Assembly: GCA_035650495.1 (NCBI GenBank)
Contig: DASRHK010000062.1
Coordinates: 1 to 36,539 of the forward strand
DNA length: 36,539 nt
Direction of reading: 5' to 3'
Source: DASRHK01 sp035650495
GTDB lineage: Bacteria > Pseudomonadota > Gammaproteobacteria > Nevskiales > Nevskiaceae
How positions within the stretch are numbered: position 1 is the stretch's first letter; each line of letters opens with the position of its first letter. Under the pieces are notes generated by a model that ran no database searches, had not been told where the DNA came from, and saw only the letters and a list, made by a program, of their open reading frames with translations. Positions 1 to 8,005 of the stretch are shown here, piece after piece. The position numbers and the translations under genes are program-made.

Positions 1-8
1 AAATTCTC

Positions 9-22
9 GAGCACGGACGCTC
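9..22 (+). promoter_or_regulatory. Leader hairpin with ACGGAC hexaloop (possible CsrA/RsmA site)
   Basis: A 4-bp stem (GAGC/GCTC) closes a six-base loop ACGGAC, 23 bases before the start codon of the S53 peptidase gene. An ANGGAN hexaloop on a short stem is the known recognition form for CsrA/RsmA. The stem is short and the promoter lies outside the window, so the call rests mainly on similarity to the leader hairpins of the exoprotein genes further along. Confidence 0.3.
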
Positions 23-45
23 TTCCAGCACAGGGGTCCACGCTC

Positions 46-3000
46 ATGTCCGCGACATTCTCATCGCCCGGCCGGGTTCTCGGCTGGGTCGCCAGGCGTT
101 TTTCCGCTGTTCTTCTCTTGGTCCTCGCACCGTCGCTCGCGATGGCCGCGCTCACGTCGACGACGTGGGTGCCAACCAAGACGCAGGCGATGAAAGCGCC
201 CACCGGCGCAGTGCAGGTCGGTGCGCTCGCCGACGCGACGCCGATGCGCCTGCTGGTGGCGCTGCAGATCAACAATCGCGCGCAGCTCGAGGCGCTCGCG
301 CGCAACGTCAACACGCCGGGCAATCCCGCGTTCGGGAATTACCTGAAGGTCGGCCAGTTCATCGACCTCTACGCGCCGACCGCGCTGCAGGTGCAGGCCG
401 TGTCGAGCTATCTCACGAGCCAGGGCTTCACCAACCTGACCGTCTCGCCGAACCGCCTGCAGATCGTCGCCGACGGCACGGCCGCGCAGGCGCGTCGGGC
501 CTTCAACACGCAGCTCGTCCAGTATCGCGACAACACGGGCAAGCTCATCTACGTCAACACGCAGCCGGCGATGGTGCCGGCCAATCTCGGCGGCCTCGTC
601 ATCGCGGTGCTCGGCCTGCAGAGCGCGTATCACCCGCAGCTCCTGCAGCAGTCGACGCCGCAGCCGGTCGTGCCGGTGCAGGACGCGGTGAATTGCGCGA
701 TCGACGGTCCCGGCATCGTCGCGGTCGCGATCCCGCCGCTGCCGCTCAACTGCTTCAACTGGGCGCAGACGCAGAAGATCTACAACGCCGCCGGCGTCGG
801 TGACGCGGGCAGCTCGGGCGCGGCTCCGGTGAACATCGGCATCTTCACGACCAATCACCTGAAGCCCGTGCTCGACGATTTCGACGCGGCCTATCACGGC
901 TCGAGCCAGTTCACCGGCCCGAACGCGCCGAAGCTCGGCATCAGCTGGGCACCGCCGCGCCTGATCCCGGTTTACAGCGACGCGAATTTCGCGAATTACG
1001 CCGACGACGCGACCGCGCTCGGCGAGTTCGACATGGACACGCAGACCTCGACGGGTCTGGCAGCGACTGCAGTCAGCAATCTCGTCATCTTCAACGCTTC
1101 TGCGCTCGCGGACACCGCGGGCTTGTTCACCGAGTTCGCCAACTTCGTCTCGATGACCGGCGTCGACGCCAATGGCAAGCCGGTGTTCGGCGGCAACGCG
1201 CCGCCGTTCGTGACGGCGGCGAGCGGATCGTTTGGCGGCTGCGACGCGCTCTGGGCGCTCGACGGCGAGATGGTCACGGCCGATAACCATTTCCTTCAGG
1301 GCGCGGCGCAGGGCCAGACCGTGTTCTTCTCCACCGGCGACGTCGGCGCTGCTTGCAGCGGCCCGGTGAACGGCGTTCCGGATGAAGGCGTCGTCGGCGG
1401 CGCCGAATATCCCGCGAGCTCGCCGTGGGCGATCGCGGTCGGCGGCACCACGCTCTTCGCGCAGGACGATCCGAACGATCCTTCGCTCTACGACTACGAC
1501 TTCGAGATCACCTGGGAAGCCACCGGCGGCGGTGTCTCGTTCTTCGAGCCGGTCCAGCCGTGGCAGGCGCCGTTCCTGGTGCCGGCCCTGCCGTCGCAAG
1601 TCGGCGGCGGTCGCGGCCTGCCGGACATCTCGATGGATGCCGATCTCGGCTTCTCGGGCATCGAATACGTGAGCGGTTCGGCGCTCTCCGAAGGCGGCGG
1701 CACGAGCTTGTCGTCGCCGCTCGCGCTCGGCGCGTGGGCGCGCATCGTGTCCGCGCACGGCATCAATCCCGCGACCGGTGCGCATGTGCTCGGATTTGCG
1801 GCGCCGTCGCTCTACGCGCTCGGCACGCCGGCGAATCCGGCCGCGCAGCAGCTCGGCTCCGTCGCCGGCTTCCACGACATCATCATCGGCAACAACGGTC
1901 TCTACTCCGCGACGCCAGGCTACGACTACACGACCGGCCTCGGCAGCTTCGACATCGCGGCAGTGAACGCGCTGATCTCGCCGGTGCCGTTCACGGGCGG
2001 CGGCATCACCGTGCTGCCTTCGCGCACGGACGCGTGCCTCGTCAATGGCGGCTACAAGGTTGCGGGTGCGGGCGCGCTGAGCAGCGGGCAGAACACGCCC
2101 CTCGACGTGAAGGCCGTCTACATCGCCGAGCCGTTCGAAGCCGCGCACACAGCCGATGGCGGACGCATCCGCATCTCGCTCGACCTCGGCAGCATGGGGC
2201 CGAGCGTCGGCGGATCGCCGACGTTCGTGCCGAACGCGTCGTACTACGTCTACTTCACGATGGGCGACGGCCAGAATCACTTCGTCGGCTACAACGTCAC
2301 GCAGCAGGCGATCACGCTGCCGCTATTCGGCACGCTCGGCGGCGGCAGCAAGTTTTTCTACGGCCACCAGTTCGTCAGCAACGGCGGCAACACGCTCGAC
2401 ATCATCACCGACGGCGACGCCGACGCCGACAGCTACATCGACACGGCGCACAACCGCATTGTGTGGCTCGTGAAGAAGCGCAGCGTGTTCCAGGTCGACG
2501 TCAACGGCAATCCGACCAACACCACGCTCGCGAACCTGCAGAAGCTCACCGCGGTGTACGGCGAGTCTGACGAGACCGTCGGCGTCGACGGCGCGGGCCT
2601 CGTGAATCCGCTCATCGACACGCTGCAGGGCACCTACGAGGAGAACGGCAACACGTTCTGCTCGCAGGCGCCGAAGGTTGCGCTCTCGGCCGATCACACG
2701 ACCGTGACGCCGCCGGCTGCGGTCACGTTCACCGCGACGCCGGACTTTGCATTCCCGGCCGATCCGGGCGCGTCGATCGTGGGCTACACGTTCGATCCGG
2801 GTGACGGCTCGACGCCGATGACCACGAGCGTTTCGCCGACGACCGGCGCGATCTCGTTCGCCTATGCGTATGCGAGCGTCGCTGCGACGACGGTGCGCCA
2901 TGCGACGGTGACGCTGACGGATAGCAACGGTCATCGCAGCGGTCTCGCGATCGCCAACATCACGGTCCTCGGCGGCGGCTCGGGCGGCGGCACCAACGTC

Positions 3001-3603
3001 GCGCCGGCGTGGACGTCGCAGTCGCCCGCCAACGGCACGCGATACGACTTGAGCGCGCTGGTGCCGTTCAGCGTCGCGCTGCAGGCGTCCGATGCGAACG
3101 GCGGCGACGTCGTCCACATCGGCGCGGTGACGCTCCCGGCCGGCGCGTCGCTGGCATCGTCGCCGGGCAATCCGGCGAGCGCGACGTTCAGCTGGACGCC
3201 GACGATCGCCGGCGATTACGTGGTGCAGTTCACCGCGACCGACAGCCGCAGCCCGGCGCTCAGCGCCGCGGCGCGCTCGATCGTGCTGCACGTCGCCAGT
3301 CGCGCGACGTCGATCAGCGCGAAGCCCGCGATCCTCGACGAATCGGCGGCGACGGTGCGCTTGAAGATGAAAGCAGTGCTCACGGCGACGAGCCCGTCGC
3401 AGGCGATCTCCGGCAAGGTGCTGACGTTCACCGCGCCGAACGGCGCGTTCCTCTGCCAGGCGGTCACCGATGGCACGGGCACGGCGACGTGCGGCGCGCC
3501 GGACACCTACGTGCGCACCGCGGTCAATCGCGGCTACGTGGCGAAGTTCACGGGCGACTCGGCCTTCGCGGCGGCGAGCGGAAGCGGCCTCCTGATCCAC
3601 TGA
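46..3603 (+). CDS. Secreted S53 family (sedolisin/pro-kumamolisin) serine-carboxyl peptidase with C-terminal PKD and Ig-like domains
   Basis: 1185 residues. The N-terminus has a signal peptide (hydrophobic core about residues 20-32, ending AMA). A pro-kumamolisin activation domain follows (about 60-200), then the S53 catalytic domain (about 240-655). All catalytic elements are visible: E327 and D331 in an ExxxD motif (GEFDMD), the oxyanion Asp D432 in STGDVG, and the nucleophile S554 in GGGTSLSSP. A calcium-site-like stretch (YDYTTGLGSFD) sits near 626-636. The rest is accessory: a large insert domain, a PKD-type domain with a GDGS motif (about 874-976), a Gly-rich linker, a He_PIG/cadherin-like domain (about 984-1085) and an Ig-like domain (about 1086-1185). 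The family works at acidic pH and matures by autocleavage. The start follows an AGGGG Shine-Dalgarno sequence. Unlike the exoproteins at 10-24 kb it has no Gly-rich/Arg tail, so it is probably released by another route. Confidence 0.95.
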   Translation: MSATFSSPGRVLGWVARRFSAVLLLVLAPSLAMAALTSTTWVPTKTQAMKAPTGAVQVGALADATPMRLLVALQINNRAQLEALARNVNTPGNPAFGNYLKVGQFIDLYAPTALQVQAVSSYLTSQGFTNLTVSPNRLQIVADGTAAQARRAFNTQLVQYRDNTGKLIYVNTQPAMVPANLGGLVIAVLGLQSAYHPQLLQQSTPQPVVPVQDAVNCAIDGPGIVAVAIPPLPLNCFNWAQTQKIYNAAGVGDAGSSGAAPVNIGIFTTNHLKPVLDDFDAAYHGSSQFTGPNAPKLGISWAPPRLIPVYSDANFANYADDATALGEFDMDTQTSTGLAATAVSNLVIFNASALADTAGLFTEFANFVSMTGVDANGKPVFGGNAPPFVTAASGSFGGCDALWALDGEMVTADNHFLQGAAQGQTVFFSTGDVGAACSGPVNGVPDEGVVGGAEYPASSPWAIAVGGTTLFAQDDPNDPSLYDYDFEITWEATGGGVSFFEPVQPWQAPFLVPALPSQVGGGRGLPDISMDADLGFSGIEYVSGSALSEGGGTSLSSPLALGAWARIVSAHGINPATGAHVLGFAAPSLYALGTPANPAAQQLGSVAGFHDIIIGNNGLYSATPGYDYTTGLGSFDIAAVNALISPVPFTGGGITVLPSRTDACLVNGGYKVAGAGALSSGQNTPLDVKAVYIAEPFEAAHTADGGRIRISLDLGSMGPSVGGSPTFVPNASYYVYFTMGDGQNHFVGYNVTQQAITLPLFGTLGGGSKFFYGHQFVSNGGNTLDIITDGDADADSYIDTAHNRIVWLVKKRSVFQVDVNGNPTNTTLANLQKLTAVYGESDETVGVDGAGLVNPLIDTLQGTYEENGNTFCSQAPKVALSADHTTVTPPAAVTFTATPDFAFPADPGASIVGYTFDPGDGSTPMTTSVSPTTGAISFAYAYASVAATTVRHATVTLTDSNGHRSGLAIANITVLGGGSGGGTNVAPAWTSQSPANGTRYDLSALVPFSVALQASDANGGDVVHIGAVTLPAGASLASSPGNPASATFSWTPTIAGDYVVQFTATDSRSPALSAAARSIVLHVASRATSISAKPAILDESAATVRLKMKAVLTATSPSQAISGKVLTFTAPNGAFLCQAVTDGTGTATCGAPDTYVRTAVNRGYVAKFTGDSAFAAASGSGLLIH

Positions 3604-3614
3604 TGCACCGAGCC

Positions 3615-3645
3615 GGCCGTCCGCTTGACGCCCAAGCGGACGGCC
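3615..3645 (+). terminator. Perfect 13-bp hairpin after the S53 gene
   Basis: A perfect 13-bp inverted repeat (arms 3615-3627 and 3633-3645) with a 5-base loop starts 12 bases after the peptidase stop codon. No T-run follows, so this is not a textbook intrinsic terminator, but position and stability fit a transcript end. The putative -35 of the tRNA-Phe promoter lies inside it. Confidence 0.6.
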
Positions 3646-3653
3646 GCTCTAAT
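3625..3653 (+). promoter_or_regulatory. Sigma70-type promoter of tRNA-Phe
   Basis: TTGACG (3625-3630) and TCTAAT (3648-3653) are separated by 17 bases. The predicted start of transcription falls just before the tRNA at 3669. The -35 straddles the hairpin of the preceding terminator-like repeat. Confidence 0.55.
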
Positions 3654-3668
3654 ACGCGGCCCAACAAG

Positions 3669-3744
3669 GGCCGGGTAGCTCAGTTGGTAGAGCAGGGGAT
3701 TGAAAATCCCCGTGTCGGCGGTTCAATTCCGTCCCCGGCCACCA
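3669..3744 (+). tRNA. tRNA-Phe (anticodon GAA)
   Basis: A 76-base cloverleaf with encoded CCA. The acceptor stem GGCCGGG/CCCGGCC is perfect, the D-arm is GCTC/GAGC, the anticodon stem GGGGA/TCCCC carries the loop TTGAAAA (anticodon at 3702-3704), and the T-arm loop is TTCAATT. The discriminator base is A, as usual for Phe. No copy of the tRNA 3' end was seen elsewhere in the window, so there is no sign of an integrated element. Confidence 0.97.
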
Positions 3745-3769
3745 TCTTTCTCTGTTGCGGCTCGTGCGG

Positions 3770-3798
3770 TTGACCCGCTCGTCCCCGGATGCTACATT
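3770..3798 (+). promoter_or_regulatory. Promoter of the toxin-antitoxin pair
   Basis: TTGACC (3770-3775, 5 of 6 to consensus), a 17-base spacer and TACATT (3793-3798, 4 of 6) lie about 30 bases before the antitoxin start. Just downstream an imperfect inverted repeat (GTTGC...GCAAC) could be an autoregulatory operator, as is usual for AbrB-fold antitoxins. Confidence 0.6.
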
Positions 3799-3829
3799 TG
3801 TTGCACTTCGCATCGGCTCGAGCAACGTC

Positions 3830-4078
3830 ATGCCTACAGCCCCTCTTCGTAAGGCCGGCGGGTCGGTGACCGTCACGGTTCCACCGATTTACCTGAAGGA
3901 GAACGGCCTCTCCGTGGGCTCGGTCGTCAACCTGGAAGTCAAAGGCGAGCGGCTCACCATCTCGCCCGCCCGCAAGCGGGTCACTCTCGCGGACATCATT
4001 TCGGCGGCACCCAAGAACGCCGCCTCGATGCGTGCACCAGGCTGGGACGAACTGAAGCAGGCCGGTAAGGAAGAATGA
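3830..4078 (+). CDS. AbrB/MazE-fold antitoxin, ChpS-like
   Basis: 82 residues. The N-terminal half (about 5-45) has the swapped-hairpin AbrB/MazE pattern: RKAGGSVTVTVPP, then a loop and two further strands ending LEVKGERLTISP. The C-terminal half, with the GWDELKQ region, would wrap and block the toxin. In this family the dimer binds the operon promoter and the C-terminus neutralises the RNase. The start at 3830 (MPTAPLRKAGG) is preferred over the upstream ATG at 3755, because that one precedes the promoter and adds a tail with no similarity to the family. The stop overlaps the toxin start in an ATGA junction, the usual arrangement for translational coupling in such pairs. Confidence 0.85.
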   Translation: MPTAPLRKAGGSVTVTVPPIYLKENGLSVGSVVNLEVKGERLTISPARKRVTLADIISAAPKNAASMRAPGWDELKQAGKEE

Positions 4079-4425
4079 CGCCGGACGCTGGCGATATTCT
4101 TCACCTGTCGGTCGACCCGGCCAGCGGCCGGGAAATGAAGGGCGATCATTACTGCGTCGTCCTGACACCCAAGGCGTTCAACAGCAAATTTGGCTCGGCG
4201 TGGACGTGTCCGGTCACGACCGGCAGGCAGGAAATCGCGCGCGGCCTCACTGCCGTCACCCTGATGGGCACCGGCAGCAAGGTCTCGGGCATCGCGCTGT
4301 GCCACCAGATCAAGGCTCTTGACTGGTCCGCCCGTCGCGCCACCCTCGCCGATCGAATCAAAGGTGCCGCGCTCACGGAGATTCTCGACATCTGCAGCGC
4401 GATCATCGATCCGGAGAGGCGCTGA
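4075..4425 (+). CDS. MazF/PemK-family toxin (mRNA endoribonuclease), ChpB-like
   Basis: 116 residues, the usual length for MazF-type toxins. The pattern GDILHLSVDPASGREMKGDHYCVVL aligns with the first strands of E. coli ChpB, which has GFDPASGHE, and CPVTTG matches the conserved CPxT/APIT strand. The segment SGIALCHQIKALDWSARRA matches the HGVVLVNQVRMMDL region of ChpB, which contributes to dimerisation and the active-site cleft. The family cleaves mRNA at short sequence motifs and halts growth when the antitoxin is degraded. It overlaps the antitoxin by four bases. The cleavage specificity cannot be read from the sequence. Confidence 0.87.
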   Translation: MTPDAGDILHLSVDPASGREMKGDHYCVVLTPKAFNSKFGSAWTCPVTTGRQEIARGLTAVTLMGTGSKVSGIALCHQIKALDWSARRATLADRIKGAALTEILDICSAIIDPERR

Positions 4426-4465
4426 CGTGATGTCCTCACGGCACGCGCTCCGCGCTCGACAGTCT

Positions 4466-4471
4466 TAAAAT
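4466..4471 (+). promoter_or_regulatory. Possible -10 element for the kinase gene
   Basis: TAAAAT (5 of 6 to the -10 consensus) stands in the 73-base gap between toxin and kinase. No convincing -35 is seen, so the promoter is tentative. The GCGGAG Shine-Dalgarno sequence of the kinase follows at 4488-4493. Confidence 0.35.
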
Positions 4472-4498
4472 CACGGTAAACGTTCGGGCGGAGTCGCA

Positions 4499-6169
<1,671 letters not shown>

Positions 6170-6170
6170 T

Positions 6171-6176
6171 TAGAAT
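6171..6176 (+). promoter_or_regulatory. Possible -10 element for the lipoprotein gene
   Basis: TAGAAT, 5 of 6 to consensus, directly after the kinase stop codon. The same hexamer is used at the proposed promoters of genes A, C, D and tRNA-Gly. It would give a leader of about 15 bases with the strong GAGGAGGGAG Shine-Dalgarno near the 5' end. No clear -35 was found, and read-through from the kinase gene is equally possible. Confidence 0.35.
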
Positions 6177-6197
6177 GGGCGCCCGAGGAGGGAGCCC

Positions 6198-6686
6198 ATG
6201 CTCACGAAGAAGATCTGCCTGATCGCGTCGATCGCCGTGTTCGCGGCGGGCTGCGCGCACACCGAGAAGAAGGCACCCGCGGCCGCACCGGCCGCGAAGG
6301 AAGCCAGGGAAGCGCCGAAGCCGTCGCTCGAGACCTTCGAGAAGACAATCGAGGCGGTGACCACGAGCGTGGACGCCTGGGCCGCAGCCTGGAGCGCGCG
6401 CGACGTACCCAAGTACCTCGCGGCCTACGCGCCCGACTTCACGCCCGAGCACGGCTCGCGCGACGCGTGGGAGAAGCAGCGTCGCGAGCGGCTCGGCAAG
6501 AAGGGTCAGATCAAGGTGACGGTCAGCGGGCTGCAGGTGAAGTCGGCGTCGACCGGCCGCGCCACCGCGACGTTCGTGCAGTCGTACGAATCGAAGAGCC
6601 TGTCGGAGACGTCGAAGAAAGTCCTCGAATTCCGCGAGACCAATGGCCGCTGGCTGATCACGCGCGAGTACACGCGACAGCAGTAG
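6198..6686 (+). CDS. Outer-membrane-type lipoprotein with NTF2/SnoaL-like domain
   Basis: 162 residues. It has a lipoprotein signal peptide with lipobox FAAGC (Cys19) followed by AHTEKK, with no Asp at +2, which favours sorting to the outer membrane by the Lol rule. An Ala/Pro/Lys linker leads to a domain (about 50-160) with the pattern VDAWAAAWSARDVPKYLAAY, then FVQSYES and NGRWLITREY. This is typical of the cone-shaped NTF2/SnoaL-like fold found behind L,D-transpeptidases and in related cell-envelope proteins. No catalytic residues can be assigned. It ends three bases before the convergent yggX stop. Confidence 0.8.
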   Translation: MLTKKICLIASIAVFAAGCAHTEKKAPAAAPAAKEAREAPKPSLETFEKTIEAVTTSVDAWAAAWSARDVPKYLAAYAPDFTPEHGSRDAWEKQRRERLGKKGQIKVTVSGLQVKSASTGRATATFVQSYESKSLSETSKKVLEFRETNGRWLITREYTRQQ

Positions 6687-6689
6687 CGA

Positions 6690-6977
6690 TCAGCCCTGCG
6701 CGGGACCGTCGTCCTTCTTCGGCACGTAGCCGGTCTGCGCGAGCTCGCCGCCGAAGAAGAATTTCTCCATCTCGTCGACCAGGAACTTGCGCGACTTCGG
6801 ATCGGCGAGCGCGAGGCGGTATTCGTTGATCAAGCGCGTCTGATGCGCGATCCAGTCCTGCCACGCCTGCTTGCTGACCTGCTCGAAGATGCGCTGCCCG
6901 ACCGGCCCCGGATAGGGCGGACGCTCGAGGCCTTCGGCGTCGATGCCGAGCTTGATGCAGTGGATCATTCGCGGCAT
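6690..6977 (-). CDS. yggX: YggX-type probable Fe(2+)-trafficking / oxidative damage protection protein
   Basis: 95 residues. It aligns along its length with E. coli YggX: the start (MPRMIHC against MSRTIFC), YPGPVGQRIFEQVSKQAW, and WIAHQTRLINEYRL. The conserved Cys7 is present. The family is linked to iron handling and protection of Fe-S proteins under oxidative stress. The ATG at 6977 is preferred over the internal ATG at 6968, which would make an ATGA junction with mutY, because the longer form keeps the conserved first three residues. It lies directly downstream of mutY, a conserved pairing in Gammaproteobacteria that joins oxidative DNA repair to Fe-S protection. Confidence 0.94.
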   Translation of the reverse strand: MPRMIHCIKLGIDAEGLERPPYPGPVGQRIFEQVSKQAWQDWIAHQTRLINEYRLALADPKSRKFLVDEMEKFFFGGELAQTGYVPKKDDGPAQG

Positions 6978-8005
6978 GTGAGTCCTGCGAGGAGTTTCTT
7001 CACGGGCGACGGCAATCCCAGCGCGTCGAATTGATCGATTCTAGTCCACGCGCGCTGTGAATCTGCTTTTCGTGGATCGGCCTTCAGGCCGACGCGCATC
7101 GGAGTGATCTCCAGCTCGAAGTGCGTGAACGCATGCCGCAGCGACGGCAGCGGCTGCGCGTCCTTCGCGCTGACGCGCAACGCGTCGCGACAGTACTCGC
7201 GCCAGTCGCCATCGCACATCGGCAGGCACCACAGGCCGCCCCAGATGCCGGCGGGCGGGCGGCGCTCGAGCAGGATCGCGCCGTCGCGGTTCTCGATCAC
7301 GAGCATCTGCGCCTTGCGCAGCGGTCGCGCGCGCTTCGGGCGCGGCGCGGGGATTTCGGACTGACGGTCCGTCGCGAAGGCGACGCAGTCGGCGCGCACC
7401 GGACATTCGTCGCAACGCGGCGCGCGCGGCAGACAGATCTGCGCGCCGAGATCCATGGTCGCCTGCGTGTAGTCGGGCAGGCGTGCGCGCGGCAGCAATC
7501 GCTCGGCGATCTCCCAGAGTTCTGCTTGCACCTTCGGATCGCCCGGCCAGCCCGCGATGCCGGCGTGCCGCGCGAGGACGCGGCGCACATTGCCGTCGAG
7601 GATCGCGTGCCGCTGCCCGAATGCTTGCGCGAGGATCGCGCCGGCGGTGGAGCGACCGATGCCGGGCAGCGCCGCGACTTGGTCGACGTCGCTCGGGAAT
7701 TTTCCGCCGTGCGTATCGACGATCGTCCGCGCGGCCTTCAGCAGATTGCGAGCGCGAGCGTAGTAGCCGAGGCCCGCCCAGAGGTGCATCACGTCGTCGT
7801 CGTTCGCGGCGGCGAGGGCAGCGATGTCCGGAAAGCGCGCGACGAAGCGCTCGAAGTAGGGAATCACCGCCGCAACCTGCGTCTGCTGCAGCATCACTTC
7901 GGAAAGCCAGACGCGATATGGCGTGCGCGGATGTTGCCAGGGCAGATCGTGGCGTCCGTGGCGATCGAACCAGCGCAGCAGCCGCGCGGCGAAGCTCTTC
8001 TTCAC
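6965..8005 (-). CDS. mutY: Adenine DNA glycosylase MutY
   Basis: 346 residues. The enzyme removes adenine mispaired with 8-oxoguanine. Visible are E36 in SEVMLQQTQV, the helix-hairpin-helix LPGIGRSTA (113-121), catalytic D137 in ILDGNV, and the [4Fe-4S] Cys set C191-x6-C198-x2-C201-x5-C207. A NUDIX-like C-terminal domain that recognises 8-oxoG occupies about 232-346. The start is a GTG whose first bases overlap the asmA stop (GTGA). The reading frame stays open far upstream inside asmA, but the homology begins at KKSFAARLLRWFDRHGRHDLPW, which fixes the start. It overlaps yggX by 13 bases. Confidence 0.96.
   Translation of the reverse strand: MKKSFAARLLRWFDRHGRHDLPWQHPRTPYRVWLSEVMLQQTQVAAVIPYFERFVARFPDIAALAAANDDDVMHLWAGLGYYARARNLLKAARTIVDTHGGKFPSDVDQVAALPGIGRSTAGAILAQAFGQRHAILDGNVRRVLARHAGIAGWPGDPKVQAELWEIAERLLPRARLPDYTQATMDLGAQICLPRAPRCDECPVRADCVAFATDRQSEIPAPRPKRARPLRKAQMLVIENRDGAILLERRPPAGIWGGLWCLPMCDGDWREYCRDALRVSAKDAQPLPSLRHAFTHFELEITPMRVGLKADPRKADSQRAWTRIDQFDALGLPSPVKKLLAGLTCRE

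Noticed and set aside
3669..3744. tRNA-Phe as attachment site of an integrated element
   Set aside because: No integrase gene and no second copy of the tRNA 3' end was found in the window.
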